Of a stretch of 64,000 nucleotides of DNA, positions 22,712-35,085 are shown one piece after another. The notes under the pieces were generated by a model that was not told the origin of the DNA, did no database searches, and worked only from the letters and a program-made list of their open reading frames with translations. Position 1 is the first letter of the stretch, and every line of letters starts with the position of its first letter. The position numbers and the translations under genes were made by a program. The DNA is from Coniferiporia sulphurascens (lineage: Eukaryota; Basidiomycota; Agaricomycetes; Hymenochaetales; Hymenochaetaceae): NCBI GenBank assembly GCA_002794785.1, contig NBBA01000007.1, forward strand, positions 1,116,001-1,180,000. The letters run 5' to 3'.

Positions 22712-25700
22712 ATAGAGACATCTCTATTCTTCAGTGGAATGCCGCACGCTCTCTAGCCGCTGTCCATTCCCTCGTCCCGATTCTCACTACTGACCCATCC
22801 CCGCCCACTGTTATATTGATTCAGGAACCCCCCTGGTATCAAATCGGCCTCCAGCCATCCCTCACCAACCCCACCGGCTCGCTGGTCCTCAATGTCCCCT
22901 CCCTTCCCGGGTACATAGCAGTCCTACCCCTGGCTACACGGCCCAGGGTGGTCACGTATGTTTCCTGGGCCATCCCCACCACCTCATGGTCTGTCCTCGG
23001 GGCTGCCTCATCAGGCACCGATGTCCTCACTATCAAAATCCGTGCCCACCTTATGATCCGACTGTGCAACTTCTATGGGATGCATGCACCAGACCGCACC
23101 ACCACCACCCCACAATACCCAGGTGAGTCGTTCCTCTACATGATCCCACCAGCCTTGGCCTCCACCCTCCTAGTGGCAGGCGACTTCAACCATCACCACC
23201 ACTCATGGTCCAAACTCCTCACCGCTCAGCAGGAGGATTTGAGGGCACAACCCCTCAATGACTTCTTCCGAGAGCATGGCCTTGCGCCAGCTCACCTCCC
23301 AGACTCTGACTCATGGCCTGTCGACAATCATTGGCAGTGCCCTATTGACATGATCTGGGCCCCACCCGCCATCAACCCCAACTCCATCATAGACTCGGGC
23401 TCATCAACCATCTCCCCACTGTCCAACCATGCTATGCTACACTGGTCCCTGCCATCTCGACCCCCACCCCCTGTCATGAAAACGCGCCAGCTGCTCCCGG
23501 ACGACAGAGAAACCTGGACCGACATTGCCTTCCCACTACTCGAAACCGCCTTCAGCCTCTCGGCAGGCGATACCACCACCCTAGATGCCAAAGCACAGGC
23601 AGTAGTCGCCTCCATGACTGCCGCCCTTGCCCCCTTCACCCGACTCACCAAGCCGTGCAAAACTGAGGTCCCATGGTGGACCCCAACATGTAAATCACTC
23701 CTCCAGGCAATATCGATGGCCACCACCCCCCTTCAGTGATCAGCAGCCCACTGCGCATTCAAGTGTGGTGTACGAGCAGCCAAGCAGCATTTTTACGCCA
23801 ACCAAGCCAATTCTGCAGATGCCACCAACATCTTTTTTTTAAATTTAATTTAATTTTATTATTATTATTCCTGCAGTGTTACATAATTACAAGCTGCCCC
23901 CCCCAAAGGGGGGGCCCTAACTACATAACCACGGAGGCGCCCGTCATTGCACAATGCACGAAACTGGGCGGGGGCCCTGCTCCCCGGAGGGTGCCAAGGT
24001 GTGAAGGGTCCCTATTAGTAAGAAGAAGAGAAGAAGGAGAGAGGAGTACATATCATTACAGCAAAACCAAGTGGGTGAGGGCAGGTAAAAGGGGTAACTT
24101 AGAATAGGAAAGGGAGGGCGAGAGTGCCGGCCGGGACATACGTGGGAGAGTCCGAAAGGCGGTCACAGAGTAGAGGAAAGGGGTGGGAGCGCACCTGAGA
24201 GCTCCAAGAGAGCCGGGTCCAGGTCCTGGGTTCAGGGTCCAAGCATATGACTCATGTAGTCCCGGAGGAGGTCCAAGTCCATATCTTCGTCGGTCAGGTG
24301 TCCTTCCAGCTCCATTGCGGCAAAGGCCAGGCAGATGATAGCAGAGGTGTGGTCAGAGAGGTGGGTCATGTGTCCTGTCAGCTTTAGCCAGCGACACAGA
24401 GCCTGGAGACGGTTTTCATCGGCCCATTCGGTGTGGTGGGTCAGGAGAGGGTCACGTGGTGGCCAGACTTTACGGATCCATGGCCGGAAAGTATGGCAAC
24501 CACCCAAGACGTGGGTGGTGGATCGCCACCAACATCTGGAGCTGGGCCAAATGTGGCCTGGGCAACCGACCCACACCCATCCCATCGTTAAAAAAGGGCG
24601 ATGGCACCTTCACCCAATTGGACAATGAGAAAGGTGAGCTATTCCACATGACCTTCTTCATGCCCCCCCCACCACTGGTAGAGGCTGCCACCCCTCCACC
24701 CCCCCCCCAACCAGCTGCCCCGCCTATACTCCTTGTGGAGCTTATGGGGGCACTGGCCGACACCTCCAACTTGTCAGCTCCAGGCCTCTCAGGAATCAGC
24801 TATCACCCACTAAAATGGGTGGTAGATGCTTACCCTGAAGAGATACTTACACTTTTCAATGACTGCCTGTGCATGGGGCACCACCCCAAGTGCTGGCGGG
24901 CAGCAAAGGTGGTAATGCTATGGAAGCCTAACAAGAAGGACCCATTCTTGCCGAGATCATATTGGCCCATCACCCTTGAGGAGACCCTAGGGAAACTCCT
25001 GGAAAAGATCATAGCTAACTGGCTCCAGTTCCTCGCTAACACGCGGGACTGGCTGCCACCTAACCAATATGGGGGGCGTCAGGGACACTCAGTCTACAAC
25101 GCTGCCCAGCACCTCCTACAGATAGCAGAACGCACCCATGCAGAGGGCCTTGTATGCTCGGTCCTCGCGGTCGACATACAGGGCTTCTTCGATTCAGTGC
25201 ACCCGCAACTCCTCCACCGACAACTGCTGGACCTCCAGTGCCCGCCTGACATGGCGGACTGGTGCCTGTCCTTCATGACGGATCGGCAGGTAGCCATTGC
25301 TTTCGATGGCACCACCCTCCCAACCACCCAGAAACCCGACCTTGGCACCCCTCAAGGATCGCCAGTATCCCCCATCCTGTCCACCATCTTCACAGGTGTG
25401 GTTCTCCAGAAATTTCATCAAACTGGCACCACCGCCCTCGCATATGTGGACAATCACCTCCTTGTTCGTATCGGCCCCAGCGTGGCATCCAACTGCCAGC
25501 GACTTGCTGCCACCTACCACCAACTCGACACTCTCTTCGGCAACATCAGTCTCAACATCGAAGCCACCAAGACAGAGTGCCTACACTTCCACCTGCCCCG
25601 GCACCGCTCCTCAGCATACACCAACTGGGACTCAGCCAGGGTTCAGGTCAACCCAACCATGCTCATCTGACCGTCAATCCCCCTCAGATGGCTGGGGATT

Positions 25701-27405
25701 TGGTGGGATCCCACCCTCACCTTCAAGGCCCATGTCGAGCGAATGCGCTCCAAAGGCCTCTCCACCCTCGCTGCCCTCCGCATCCTCGGCAACACCGAAC
25801 ACGGCATCTCGGCCCTTCTCCTACACCACCTATATATCACCTGTGTCCACTCGGTACTCACATGGGGCGCACCGGTTTGGTACCATGGCCGATGCCAAAA
25901 AACCTTAGTAAGCTGCCTGCAGGCAGTGCAAAACACGGCATGCAGATGGATTCTCGGCATCTACAAAGGTGCCTCCCCTTTCTCTACAAATTTCCTTTGT
26001 TCCCTTCCCCCCCTTTCTTATTACTTCGAATATACTAAGACTCTCCATTCTCTGCACCTATGGCACACCCCACACTCCATTGGTAGAAAATGTTTCTATA
26101 AAACAGTAACTAACCGCCCCTTTTCCACTTCTCTGCAGGTCCGGGTCCCCCAGGTTCAACTGGTCCCTGCATACACTCATCCCCCATGGATGGACCCTCT
26201 GGCATTTACGAATGGTCGAGTTTCATTCGCCTCTCCTATCACTCCAGTCAGCAAGGACACCTGTGAGGAATTCGTGGAAGCCGCATGCTCCCTGAGCACC
26301 CTCCCCCACCTCCAGGTCTTCACCGATGGCTCCCGCATGGGCACAAAGTCTGGTTCTGCCGTCTGCACCAGATGGGCCTCACCCGCCTAAAATCACACTG
26401 ACTCGCCTCCCCCACATGCGCCACAGCAACGGATGCAGAGATTTTCTCACTCACCTCTGCGCCGATGTGGGCAGCACACCACCTCTGGGAGCTTCTGCCT
26501 GTCACATCTGACATCTTCTTTCTGTCAGATTCGCTGACAGCACTCCACCTCATACGCACATGGGCGCCCATCTCCTCCACCAATGGAAGGCTGGGGTCCA
26601 GACTCTCTTGGACTCGTACCCGGATCTCTCCATGCACTTTGTATGGTGTCCGGGTCACTCCGATATACCAGGGAATGAATGGGCCGACCACAAGGCCAAG
26701 TTTGCGACAAATCTTCCCCCGTCCTCCCTCGCCCCCTCTACCTCTGCACTAAAGGAGGCCGCCATCAAAACCCTAATGGAACGATGGTCCCTCTCTCTCA
26801 CCCGCCCCCTCGCCTTGACAGCCGACAAGTACTTGGCTGTCAACGGCATCCCCTCCCACAGACCATGGAAGTTACTTAACCAGTCGGTTGACCACCCCCG
26901 CCAAGAGCTCTCGGCAGTCGCCCAGGTCCTCTGCCGTGCCAGTCCCTATGGGGGCTACTGGCTGAGCTTCAACTCAGTCTACTGGCGCAGACACGGCCTG
27001 ATATCGCATTGCAGATGGCACAACCACCCCCCCTGGCCAGCCCAATCCACCGCCCATGTCCTGGGCGGGTGCTGCACATTCCGGCCATGGATCCGTAAGG
27101 TCTGGCCCCCCCATGACCCACCTCCGACCCACCATACAGAGTGGGCCGATGAAGACCATCTCCAGGTTCTGCGCTGCTGGTTGAAACTGACTGGGCATCT
27201 GAACCACCTATCCAACTGCACCTCTGCTACCATCTGCCTGGCTTTTGCAGTGATGGACCTAGAAGGGCACCCCACCGATGAAGATATGGACTTGGACCTC
27301 CTATGGGAATACATGAGTTGTATGCTTGGACCCCGACCCCAGGACCCAGACCCGGCTCTCTTGGAGCTTTCAGGTACACTCCCCCCCTTTTCCTCTGTTC
27401 AGTGA
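22708..27405 (+). pseudogene. LINE-A5 ORF2, endonuclease-RT-RNase H, interrupted
   Basis: The endonuclease (22708-23640) has SILQWNA, QEPPW and GDFNH, with SNHAMLHWS in place of SDH. TGA at 23737-23739. LINE-A6 lies between 23832 and 24525. The RT resumes (ITLEETLGK, VDIQGFFDSV, GTPQGSPVSP) with AYVDN near 25440 instead of YVDD, and TGA at 25668-25670. RNase H has FTDGS, but a shift near 26370-26400 breaks the frame. The C-terminal part is open to the stop at 27403-27405. Non-functional. Confidence 0.85.
23833..24524 (-). mobile_element. LINE-A6, nested 5'-truncated 3' end with 12-bp TSD
   Basis: A 692-bp minus-strand LINE 3' end: A/T tail plus TTATTATTATT at 23833-23870, A/B-type 3' UTR, and the last part of ORF2. 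It is flanked by identical GCCACCAACATC at 23821-23832 and 24525-24536. ORF2 of LINE-A5 is continuous across it. Its coding remnant covers the HTFRPWIRKVWPP to end-of-ORF2 portion (24232-24524). Confidence 0.93.
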
Positions 27406-27727
27406 CTGCCTTTCGGACTCTCCCTTGAATGTCCTGGCCGGTGCTCTCGCCCTCCCTTTCCAATTCTAAGCTACTTACTTTAACCTGCCCTTACCTGCTT
27501 GGTTTGTTCATCGCGATATGTACTCCTCCTTCTACCATTTTCTCTTACTAAATAGGGACTCTTCACACTTCGGCATCCCTATGGGGAGCAGAGCCCCCAC
27601 CCAGTTTCGTGCAATGCGTGATGACGGGCGCCTCCGTTGTTATGTAATTAGGGCCCCCCCTTTGGGGGGGCAGCTTGTAATTATGTAATACTGCAGGAAT
27701 AATAAATAAATAAATAAATAAAAAAAG

Positions 27728-28350
27728 AGTGTGAAGGGCCCCTATTACTGAGATAACAGAAGGAAGGAGGAATACGTATCACTACAGCCAAACCAAATGG
27801 ACGACATCAGGCAAAGGGGGTAGCTTAGAATTGGAAAGGGGGGGCGAGAGCGCCGGCTGGGACATATGCAGGAGAGTCCAAAAGGCAGTCACAGGTCAGA
27901 GGAAAAGGGAGGAAGCACACCTGAAAGCTCCAAGAGAGCCGGGTCTGGGTCCTGGGTACGGGTGTGTGTAGGAGGTGGGGGCGGCCTGTGGGGCTGCCTG
28001 GGGGGTGGGCTGCTGTTGTTGTTGCTGTTGTGGTTGTCAGGGGGTGGGCCTAGAGCTGATGGAGGCCATCTGATGTGACATAGAAGCTACGTCAGTTGTC
28101 AGGCGCTTGACTGCATCTGTCAGCGCCCTCATTTCTGGGGCCACGGGGGCGGTGCCGGGGGTCCCGGTGGTGGCCGGGGCCCTTTGGGGGGGGCGAGCTG
28201 GGGTGAAGGGTTCCGGGAGGGCGATTACTGCCCCCTCCCTTGCGAAGTTATAGGCCATCACCGCATTGCGGTAGATGATGTTCTGGGGGTATGTCCTGTC
28301 TTGCTCTATGTTGGCCAGTGTCTTCTGGACGTTCCAAAGGAGGTCGCCCC
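27728..28350 (-). mobile_element. LINE-B4 remnant, ORF1 piece joined to 3' UTR
   Basis: A minus-strand fragment. 27728-27960 is A/B-type 3' UTR and the ORF2 end (LLELSG region); 27963-28350 is B-type ORF1 from GDLLWNVQKTLANIEQDRTYPQN to the TSYAQV region, including a Gln-rich stretch in one frame. Everything between, namely the ORF1 C-terminus and nearly all of ORF2, is deleted. The 3' tail is missing, replaced by the tail of LINE-A5 on the left. Confidence 0.75.
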
Positions 28351-29354
28351 CCTCTATCTCCGCTCTGAAGGAAGTGGCGACACGCACACTCAGTGAACGC
28401 TAGTCCCTTCAGCTGGCCCGCCCCCTAGCCTCTACCACCGACAAATACCTGGCGGTGACAGGGGCCCCTACACGAAGACCAAGAAAGCTCATCACAATCT
28501 CGGTCGACCACCCTTGAGCGGAACTCACTGTGGTGGCGCAGGTCCTCTGCCATGCTGGTCCCTACGGGGGCTACTGGCTGAGCTTCGACTCAGCCTACCA
28601 GCACAGACATGGCCTGATCTCCCACTGCAGGTGGCACAACCACCCTCCCTGGCCAGCACAGTCAACCTCCCATGTCCTTGGTGGATGCGAAACCTTCCAG
28701 CCCTGGATACGACATGTCTGGCCCAAGAGCGACCCCCTCCCTGTCCACCACACCGAATGGGTGGACGAAAACCACCTTCTAGTCCTAAGGCGCTGGCTAC
28801 GCCTTACAGGACACCTCAACCAGATGTCCAACCACACAGCTGGGGCGATTCGCCTTGCCTTTGTGGCTATGGAGCTGGACGGACTCCCCACTGATAACAA
28901 CCTCGACTTGGACACCCTCCGGGGCTATGTGCACAGGTTGCTGGGATCCAGGACTCAGGACACGGACCCGGCCCTTTTGGAGCTCTCAGGTATGCTCCCC
29001 CCATTTCCCTCTGACTCGTGACTGCCATTCGGATTCCCCTCGGTTTCTTCTATGGCAATCGCAGCCACTCCTTTCCAATTCTAAGGGACTCTTTCTTCCT
29101 GATCTTGTTCCAAGTGGTTCTGGTTTTCATGTAGTCGTGATATGTATACCTCCTTCTCCCCTTTCTATTTATCCCTAATAGGGCGTGTAAGTACACTAGG
29201 CCTCCTTGGAGGCACGTGCCCCACCCAGTTTCACTCGATGAGCGATGATGGGTGCCTCAGTAGTTAGGTAGTTTACAGGCGGCCCCTCCGGGGCCGCAGG
29301 TGTATTACATAGCACAGCAGGAATAATAAATAATAATAATAATAATAAAAAAAA
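28351..29354 (+). mobile_element. LINE-C1, 5'-truncated family-C 3' end
   Basis: Plus-strand. ORF2 C-terminal coding (28351-29021) has a TAG at the ERW position near 28403 and a TGA near 28516, then the conserved AGPYGGYWLSFDSAY and SHCRWHNHPP region, ending LLELSG and TGA at 29019-29021. A C-type 3' UTR follows, with the GGCCCCTCCGGGGCC hairpin at about 29281-29296 and a (TAA)n tail to 29354. Its right flank is LINE-C2 RNase H in the opposite orientation. Confidence 0.82.
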
Positions 29355-30927
29355 GAGTCGGAGAGGAAGAAGATCTCCTGGGCATCTGGCAGTAGGTGGT
29401 AGAGTCGTCTTGCTGCCCAGCCTGGAGCAGTTGCCAATGAGAAAATCTCGGCATCTGTTGCTGTGGTGCAGGTGGGGGAGGCGAGCCTGAGGGAGCTGAT
29501 TTGGAGTGTTCCCTTCATGCCGCAGATGGCTGATCCTGAGGTATTTCTGATGTGTGATCCATCAGTGAAAACTTGCAGGGAGGTGTCGGTGCAGCATATC
29601 CTGGCCTGGGCGATGTAGTGGTCGCGTAGGTTCGCAGAGACCGGCTGCTTTGGGATTGAGAAGACGATATGCCCTCTGCCGAAGGCAAGAGGGTCCGTCC
29701 AGGGGGGGTGCATGTATGCTGGGATCTGTTGGACTTGGGGGACGCGGACCTGCAACAAAAGGGAAAAAGGGGTATTAGCATTAGGGTTGAACTTTTTCTG
29801 CCCTACTTGGTGGGGGGTGCGCCACAGGCGCAGTGTGTGGGTGGATTTTAAATATTCGAGGTAAGCGAAAAAAGGGGGGGTGGAACAAAGAAAATTTGTA
29901 GAATGAGGAGATGCGCCCTTGTAGACGCCCAATATCCAGCGGCAAGCAGTGTTCTGCACGGCCTGTAGTCGGTTGACTAAGGTTTTTTGTCGATGTCCAT
30001 GGTACCATACTGGTGCACCCCAGGTTAGGACAGTGCGCATGCAGGCAGTGTAGAGTCGGCATAGGTGGATGGCTGAAAGACCCCTCTCGGTGTTGCCGAG
30101 AATGCGGAGGGCCGCCAAAGTTGATGGCCCCTTGGAACGCATGCGTTCCACGTGTGGTTTGAAGGTGAGGCCCGTGTCCCACCAAATCCCGAGCCAGCAC
30201 AGGGGATTGGTGGGTCGGACCAGGGTCACGGCATCAATTTGAATTCTGGTGGTGTCCCAGCGGTGATAGCCAGTTCGCCACCTGGGCAGGTGGAAATGGA
30301 GGGCCTCCGTCTTTGCTGGCTCAATGTTGAGGCCTATTTGGCAAAAGAGGAGGTCGAGTTGTTGGTATGCCTGTGCAAGGGATCGACAGTTAGCTGTTAC
30401 CAATGTGCCTACACAGGCGATGAGGTGGTCATTGACATATGCTAGCAGTTGGGAGCCACACTGTTGGAAGTGCTGCATCACAATGCCTGCGAAAATCGTC
30501 GATAGGATCGGTGACACCGGTGACCCTTGTGGGGTGCCGAGGTCGGGTTTTGGTGCAGTCAGTAGGGTTATGCCATTGAATGAGATGGCCACTTCCCTTG
30601 TCGTCATGAAGGAGAGACACCATTCCACCATGTTCGGCGGGCATCCCATCTCCAAGAGCTGATGGTGGAGTCGTCTGGGGTGCACCGAGTCGAAAAAGCC
30701 TTGGATGTCTACTGCTAGGATAGAGCATACCAGGCCTTTTGCATGTGTGCCTTCGACAATCTGTAATAGGTGCTGGGCAGCGTCATAGACTGAGTGGCCC
30801 TGATGTCCTCCATACTGGTTTGGTGGCAACCAGTTCCTCGCATTTGCAAGGTACTGGAGCCGGTTAGCGATCATTTTCTCAAGTAACTTGCCCAGGGTTT
30901 CCTCGAGGGTGATGGGGCGATAGGACC
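29355..30927 (-). pseudogene. LINE-C2 ORF2, RT and RNase H portion
   Basis: One open minus-strand frame of some 520 codons without a stop: ITLEETLGKLLEKMIANRLQ, NQYGGHQGHS, VDIQGFFDSV, GTPQGSPVSPILS, AYVNDH (usual YVDD), LGIWWDTGLTFK, then RNase H FTDGS, DAEIFSL and LSDS, where it is cut by the tail of LINE-C1. The YVND change would disable RT. The reading frame runs by chance into the tail, giving a false poly-Tyr C-terminus. Confidence 0.85.
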
Positions 30928-31243
30928 TTTTTTTTAATTTTTAATTTTATTATTCCTACTGTGTTCTGTAATACACCTGCGGCCCCATAGGGGCTGCCTG
31001 TAAACTACCTAACTACTGAGGCACCTGTCATCGCTCATCGAGTGAAACTGGGTGGGGCGCGTGCCTCCGGGGAGGCCTAGTGTACTTGTGTGCCCTACTA
31101 GGGATAAATAAGGAGGGGAAGAGAGAGGAATACATATCGCGACTACAAAGAACCCAAGCAAGTTAAAACGAGGTCAGGAAAAATGAGTCCCTTAGAAATG
31201 GAAAGGAGTGGCTGCAATTGCCATAGAAGAAACTGATGGGGGA
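30928..31243 (-). mobile_element. LINE-C3 3' UTR and tail (left end of C3)
   Basis: Minus-strand family-C 3' end: A/T tail at 30928-30955, then the hairpin and conserved block in reverse complement, ending where LINE-C4 begins at 31244. With the 5' piece at 40544-41131 it forms the two ends of one insertion flanked by the 15-bp duplication TGGGGCGATAGGACC (30913-30927 and 41132-41146). Confidence 0.85.
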
Positions 31244-31316
31244 CCCTTCTTGACCTCTTACCACCACCATCTTCCTAGCATGGGTAGCTCAAACTCCCCC
31301 ATGGCAGATCGGTTCA

Positions 31317-33328
31317 GTGGACGTCCCCTACAATCTACAGGCCTCTCTACAACTAGTTCTACAGCGTCTGGAGCGGCCAACCCAGGCCGCCAGCAGTCGC
31401 CAACCGCCCCCCGAAGCCACTCGCTGTCCTCACTGCTGTGACTCACCCCCCCCCAACTACGACACCCTCATGAGCGAAATCCCGCTAGGCGACCTCAACC
31501 AGTGGCCTCAGCGGGGCACACAGACTGCCCTCGACGTCACTCGAGCCCTGTCCACAGCAGGGCAGCAGCAAGACGACCAGATGCAGGACAAACCGCACAC
31601 ACCCCCTCAGTCGACAGGCAAACACAACGCCAACATCCTCTCCCCCGAGACTCCCTGCAACCAGCCAGTCACCTCAGAGTTTGTATGAGCACTGACAGAC
31701 TTCGCGCCAAATGTGGAAAGAGCTCTCGACACACTCAAGGCCGGAATTGAACAGGCCGCCAACTCCACGGTGGTTGTACAGGTGACAGCGGCATTTCTGG
31801 GGAAACTAACAGCCCTCAGTCATGAAGCATTGTCGACAACATACCAGACGCAAGACAGGGATGACCCAGAACACGTAGCCACCTGCGCTGCAGAACAGGA
31901 ATATGCCCAAGCCACGATGGGTGCGAGAATCTCACTCGGTGCACCATTCTCCACTGCCATGAGGGCCCCGTTTACCTTCAACACAAGGACTAACCCGCAG
32001 GCCCAAGCCCAACTTACCCCCCCCGACTCACAGATCACAGCGCTAGCGGACGTCGTCAAGCAGCTCTCAGTCGACATGGGGAACCTCACCTGCCAGGTAT
32101 CCTCCATGGCCTCATGCCCTGCCCCACAGCCACAACAGGCCCCACAGCAGACTCCCACCAATGTGGGAGGAAACACCCCCACTCCCACCACTGTGGCAAC
32201 AGCAGCCACTACCATTACCTTGGCTCAACTCGAGGCCGTGGCGAAAGTCATACCAGCAGGAGCCCCAATGATGTATGCCCAGTTAGTGGCGATTGCAGCT
32301 AACCTCCCCCAGCCCCCAGCAGCCCAGATGGCCCCAGCAAAGAAAGCAAAGAAAGTCCGGCAACCACCTCCCCCCCCAAGATGTATGCCAAGGAACCCAC
32401 CTTGGTACTAACACCATGGGACCTCATTGCCCCTGCAGCTATGCGTAAGTCAGGCGCCTCCCTCACTGAAATGGCCCGGGGTTTCTTCCGGGCCCTGCCT
32501 ACTGCTGATGCAGTCACCATGTTGTCCTTGAAGTTCAATGCTAAAGGCAACCTGGTGACCACCTTTGCAGAAAGACCTGCCTCCTCCACCCCAACCACAT
32601 CAGCAATCATTGATCGCCATGCAGATGCATTCACGAAATACATGCGTGACCACTGCCTAGCCCTCCCAGCGGACCGGCCCTTATCAGACCGATTCCAACT
32701 GACCCCTTCCAGAGTTCGACCCAGATTGACACTATGCATCTCAATGGTGCCCTGCCGGGATGTCTTCTTCGGGCAGAACCCCCACCCCATCACCGAAGCG
32801 GCGCTCCTAGCGGAGGTCCGCCAGAACCCCTCCCTCAAACACCTCGACTTTGTGGTGCCCCCCCACTATGCGACGGTACCGGAAAAGCTCCCACTCTTGG
32901 TGGCATGCCCGGTATCCTTCACCTTCGTCGATCCAGACGGCCAAACCCGAGCACACCTTCTCAAGAGGAACAAGGTTTACCTATTCGGATCCTCCCTCCG
33001 CCTCTCAGTCCCACCAGTCCGACCCGGCCTCACCCAGTGTGAACGCTGCCAAGGACTCGGCCACAGAAAGAAAGGCTGCCAAGCCCAGGCTTGTTGCGCC
33101 GAATGTGCCGGACAGCACCTGACGGCCAACCATCATAAGTCATGCACCTATTGTGCAAATGATGCAGTCGAAGGAGACGCCTGCCCCCACCCCCGCCACT
33201 GTGCCAATTGCCAGGGCGACCATCCCACCACCATTCCCACCTGCCCGAAGAAGAAGCGCTTCCACATGATCGACTCCGGCCTCCAGGTTGAAGAGGACAC
33301 TGACGCCTTCATGGAGGAGGATCTATGA
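31317..33328 (+). pseudogene. LINE-C4 ORF1, C-type gag-like protein
   Basis: The conserved frame reads VPYNLQASLQLVLQRLERPTQ, then GDLNQWPQRGTQTAL, a TGA at 31686-31688 (Arg in C5), and RALTDFAPNVERALDTLKAGIEQ. A missing C near 32370 shifts to the frame at 32381-33328 with YAKEPTLVL, the core and the knuckles (CERCQGLGHRKKGC first). The first ATG after the 5' end (31301) is not in this frame, so the true start is unclear; a candidate is ATG at 31470. The stop overlaps ORF2 as ATGA at 33325. Confidence 0.8.
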
Positions 33329-34761
33329 GTGCACAAATGCATGTGCTCCAGTGGAACGCCGCCCACTCACTTGTGGCGATTCATTCCCTAATCCCGGTCC
33401 TCACTAACAAACCCTCCCCCCCTCACCTGATACTGATCCAGGAGCCACCGTGGTATCAAATCGGGCTACAGCCCTCACTCACCAACCCAGAAGGAGATCC
33501 GGTACTCAACATGCCGATGATCCCCGGATTCATCCCAGTACTCCCACCTGCCACCCGACCAAGGGTGGTCACATATGTCTCAAGGACCCTCCCCCAGTCA
33601 TCATGGTTGATCGTCAGCCCTACATCAAGCGGAACCGATGTCGTGACAGTAGAGATCCAAGCCAACCGCCCGGTCAGGGTGTGCAACTACTATGGTATGT
33701 TGCCCCCAGACAGGGCAGTAGCAAGACTAGGGTACCCAGGTGAGACGTTCCTTTGCTCTCTCCCCTCGGCACTCACCACCACCCTCATGGTGGCCGGTGA
33801 CTTCAACTGTCGCCACCACTTGTGGTCAACCCTTGACTCAACCCATGAAGAAGACCGCAGAGTGCAACCTCTGGATGACTTTTTTAGGGAACATGGCCAT
33901 GAACCGGCCCACCCACCTGATTGTGACACCCGACCCCTCCCAGGGCGTCGATGCTGCCCAATCGACATGGTATGGGCCCCACTGTCAATCAACCCAGAGT
34001 CCATGATGGACTCCTTCACCAGCAATCAATCGCCACTCTCTGACCATCACATACTACATTGGTCGATACCGACATCAATGCCCTGGCCCACACCAACAAT
34101 GCAAAAACTCAACAATGAGGACAAAGACAGTTGGACCGAAGCCGCATTCCCTGCCCTTGAAAAAGCATTCACCATGCCATCAGTGGATGCTAACTCACTA
34201 GACCTGAAAGCAAGCGCTGTCCTCAAAGCCATGACAGACGCACTCCAACCTTTCACCACAATCCGGACACTGTCGAAAACAGCAGTCCCATGGTGGTCGT
34301 CCAACTGCCGAGACTTACTAAACGCGATCCATAGTGCCCCAACACCCACAGCGAAAGCTTCAGCCAGATGCTCCTTTAAACGAGGAGTAAGGGCAGCAAA
34401 GCGAACATACTACTTGGAACAGGCATCAGAGGCCGACCCCTCTAACATCTGGGCATGGGCCAAACGCAGCCTAGGCATCCAACCAACCCAGGTCCCCTCG
34501 CTTAAATGCAGGGATGGCACCTTCACCCAGTCAGACGAAGAGAAAGGTGAGCTGTTCAGGACAACATTCTTCCCTCCGCCTCCCCCACTCCCAGCTGCAG
34601 GCCTCGGCCCCCTGCCTCCCCCTACCCCAGCTGTGCCACCATTACTCTTCTCTGAGCTCACAGGCGCACTGGCCGATACTTCCAACTTGTCAGCTCTGGG
34701 CCCATCAGGGATTGGGTATTGCCCCCTGAAATGGGTGGTCAATGCCTACCCAGACGAGGTA
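33325..34761 (+). CDS. LINE-C4 ORF2, intact endonuclease and start of RT, cut by copia LTR
   Basis: A clean open frame of about 479 codons from MSAQMHVLQWNAAHS to KWVVNAYPDE, then it runs into the LTR and stops at 34765-34767. The AP-endonuclease shows all expected motifs: QEPPWYQIG, YYGMLPPD, VAGDFNCRHHLW, and SDHHILHWS. A Pro-rich linker follows from about 34565. It is the best-preserved endonuclease in the window. It would encode only a truncated protein lacking RT and RNase H. Confidence 0.85.
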
Positions 34762-35016
34762 TATTAAATAAATATAATGAACGATATAAATATACAATGG
34801 TCATATGAACAACCATCTTACTAAGTGAACGATAATGCAATGATAATGCCATATGATAGGAGCTATGATAGTTATAGTATACATAGCTCATGGTAGATGT
34901 ATATAAGGAGAGCTGGTCTCTACCATGAAATACATTGGTTTATGCTGATAACCCACCTTTGCCTCAACTTCACCACTGCACCTCATCATCTACCACAACG
35001 TGCATAGATTTTAAGA
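34762..35016 (+). repeat. 5' LTR of the copia element
   Basis: 255 bp, same length as the 3' LTR. By eye the two differ at about 15 positions, about 11 of which are CpG versus TpG or CpA. It contains GTATATAAGGAGAGC near 34900, a plausible TATA-type promoter. The sequence just after it, GGTTATGAGCCTTG, is where a primer-binding site should lie, but I could not assign a tRNA. Confidence 0.9.
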
Positions 35017-35085
35017 GGTTATGAGCCTTGACTCTATAACTAACGAAATGATTAACAAATTTATAAATCCTCGAATAACAAAATC

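Larger units (their letters stand above)
20621..27727 (+). mobile_element. LINE-A5, full-length family-A element carrying LINE-A6
   Basis: A plus-strand complete-ended copy: 5' ATCCTTCTTGACC at 20621 and a (TAAA)n tail ending about 27727. It is interrupted in ORF2 by LINE-A6 (23833-24524). Without that insertion and one TSD copy it is about 6.4 kb, matching A4 and B1. The left flank is fragment B3 and the right flank is remnant B4; they share no TSD. Confidence 0.92.
31244..34761 (+). mobile_element. LINE-C4, 5' half of a family-C element
   Basis: Plus-strand. The 5' terminus CCCTTCTTGACC at 31244 is followed by CTCTTACCACCACCATC, ORF1, and ORF2 up to the start of the RT domain, where the 5' LTR of the copia element begins at 34762. 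It sits inside LINE-C3 in the opposite orientation. The 3' half is absent from the window on this side. Confidence 0.88.

Noticed and set aside
29273..29360. Poly-Tyr C-terminus on the LINE-C2 RT/RNase H frame
   Set aside because: It is translation of the (TAA)n tail of the adjacent LINE-C1 in reverse; the real coding ends at the LSDS motif.
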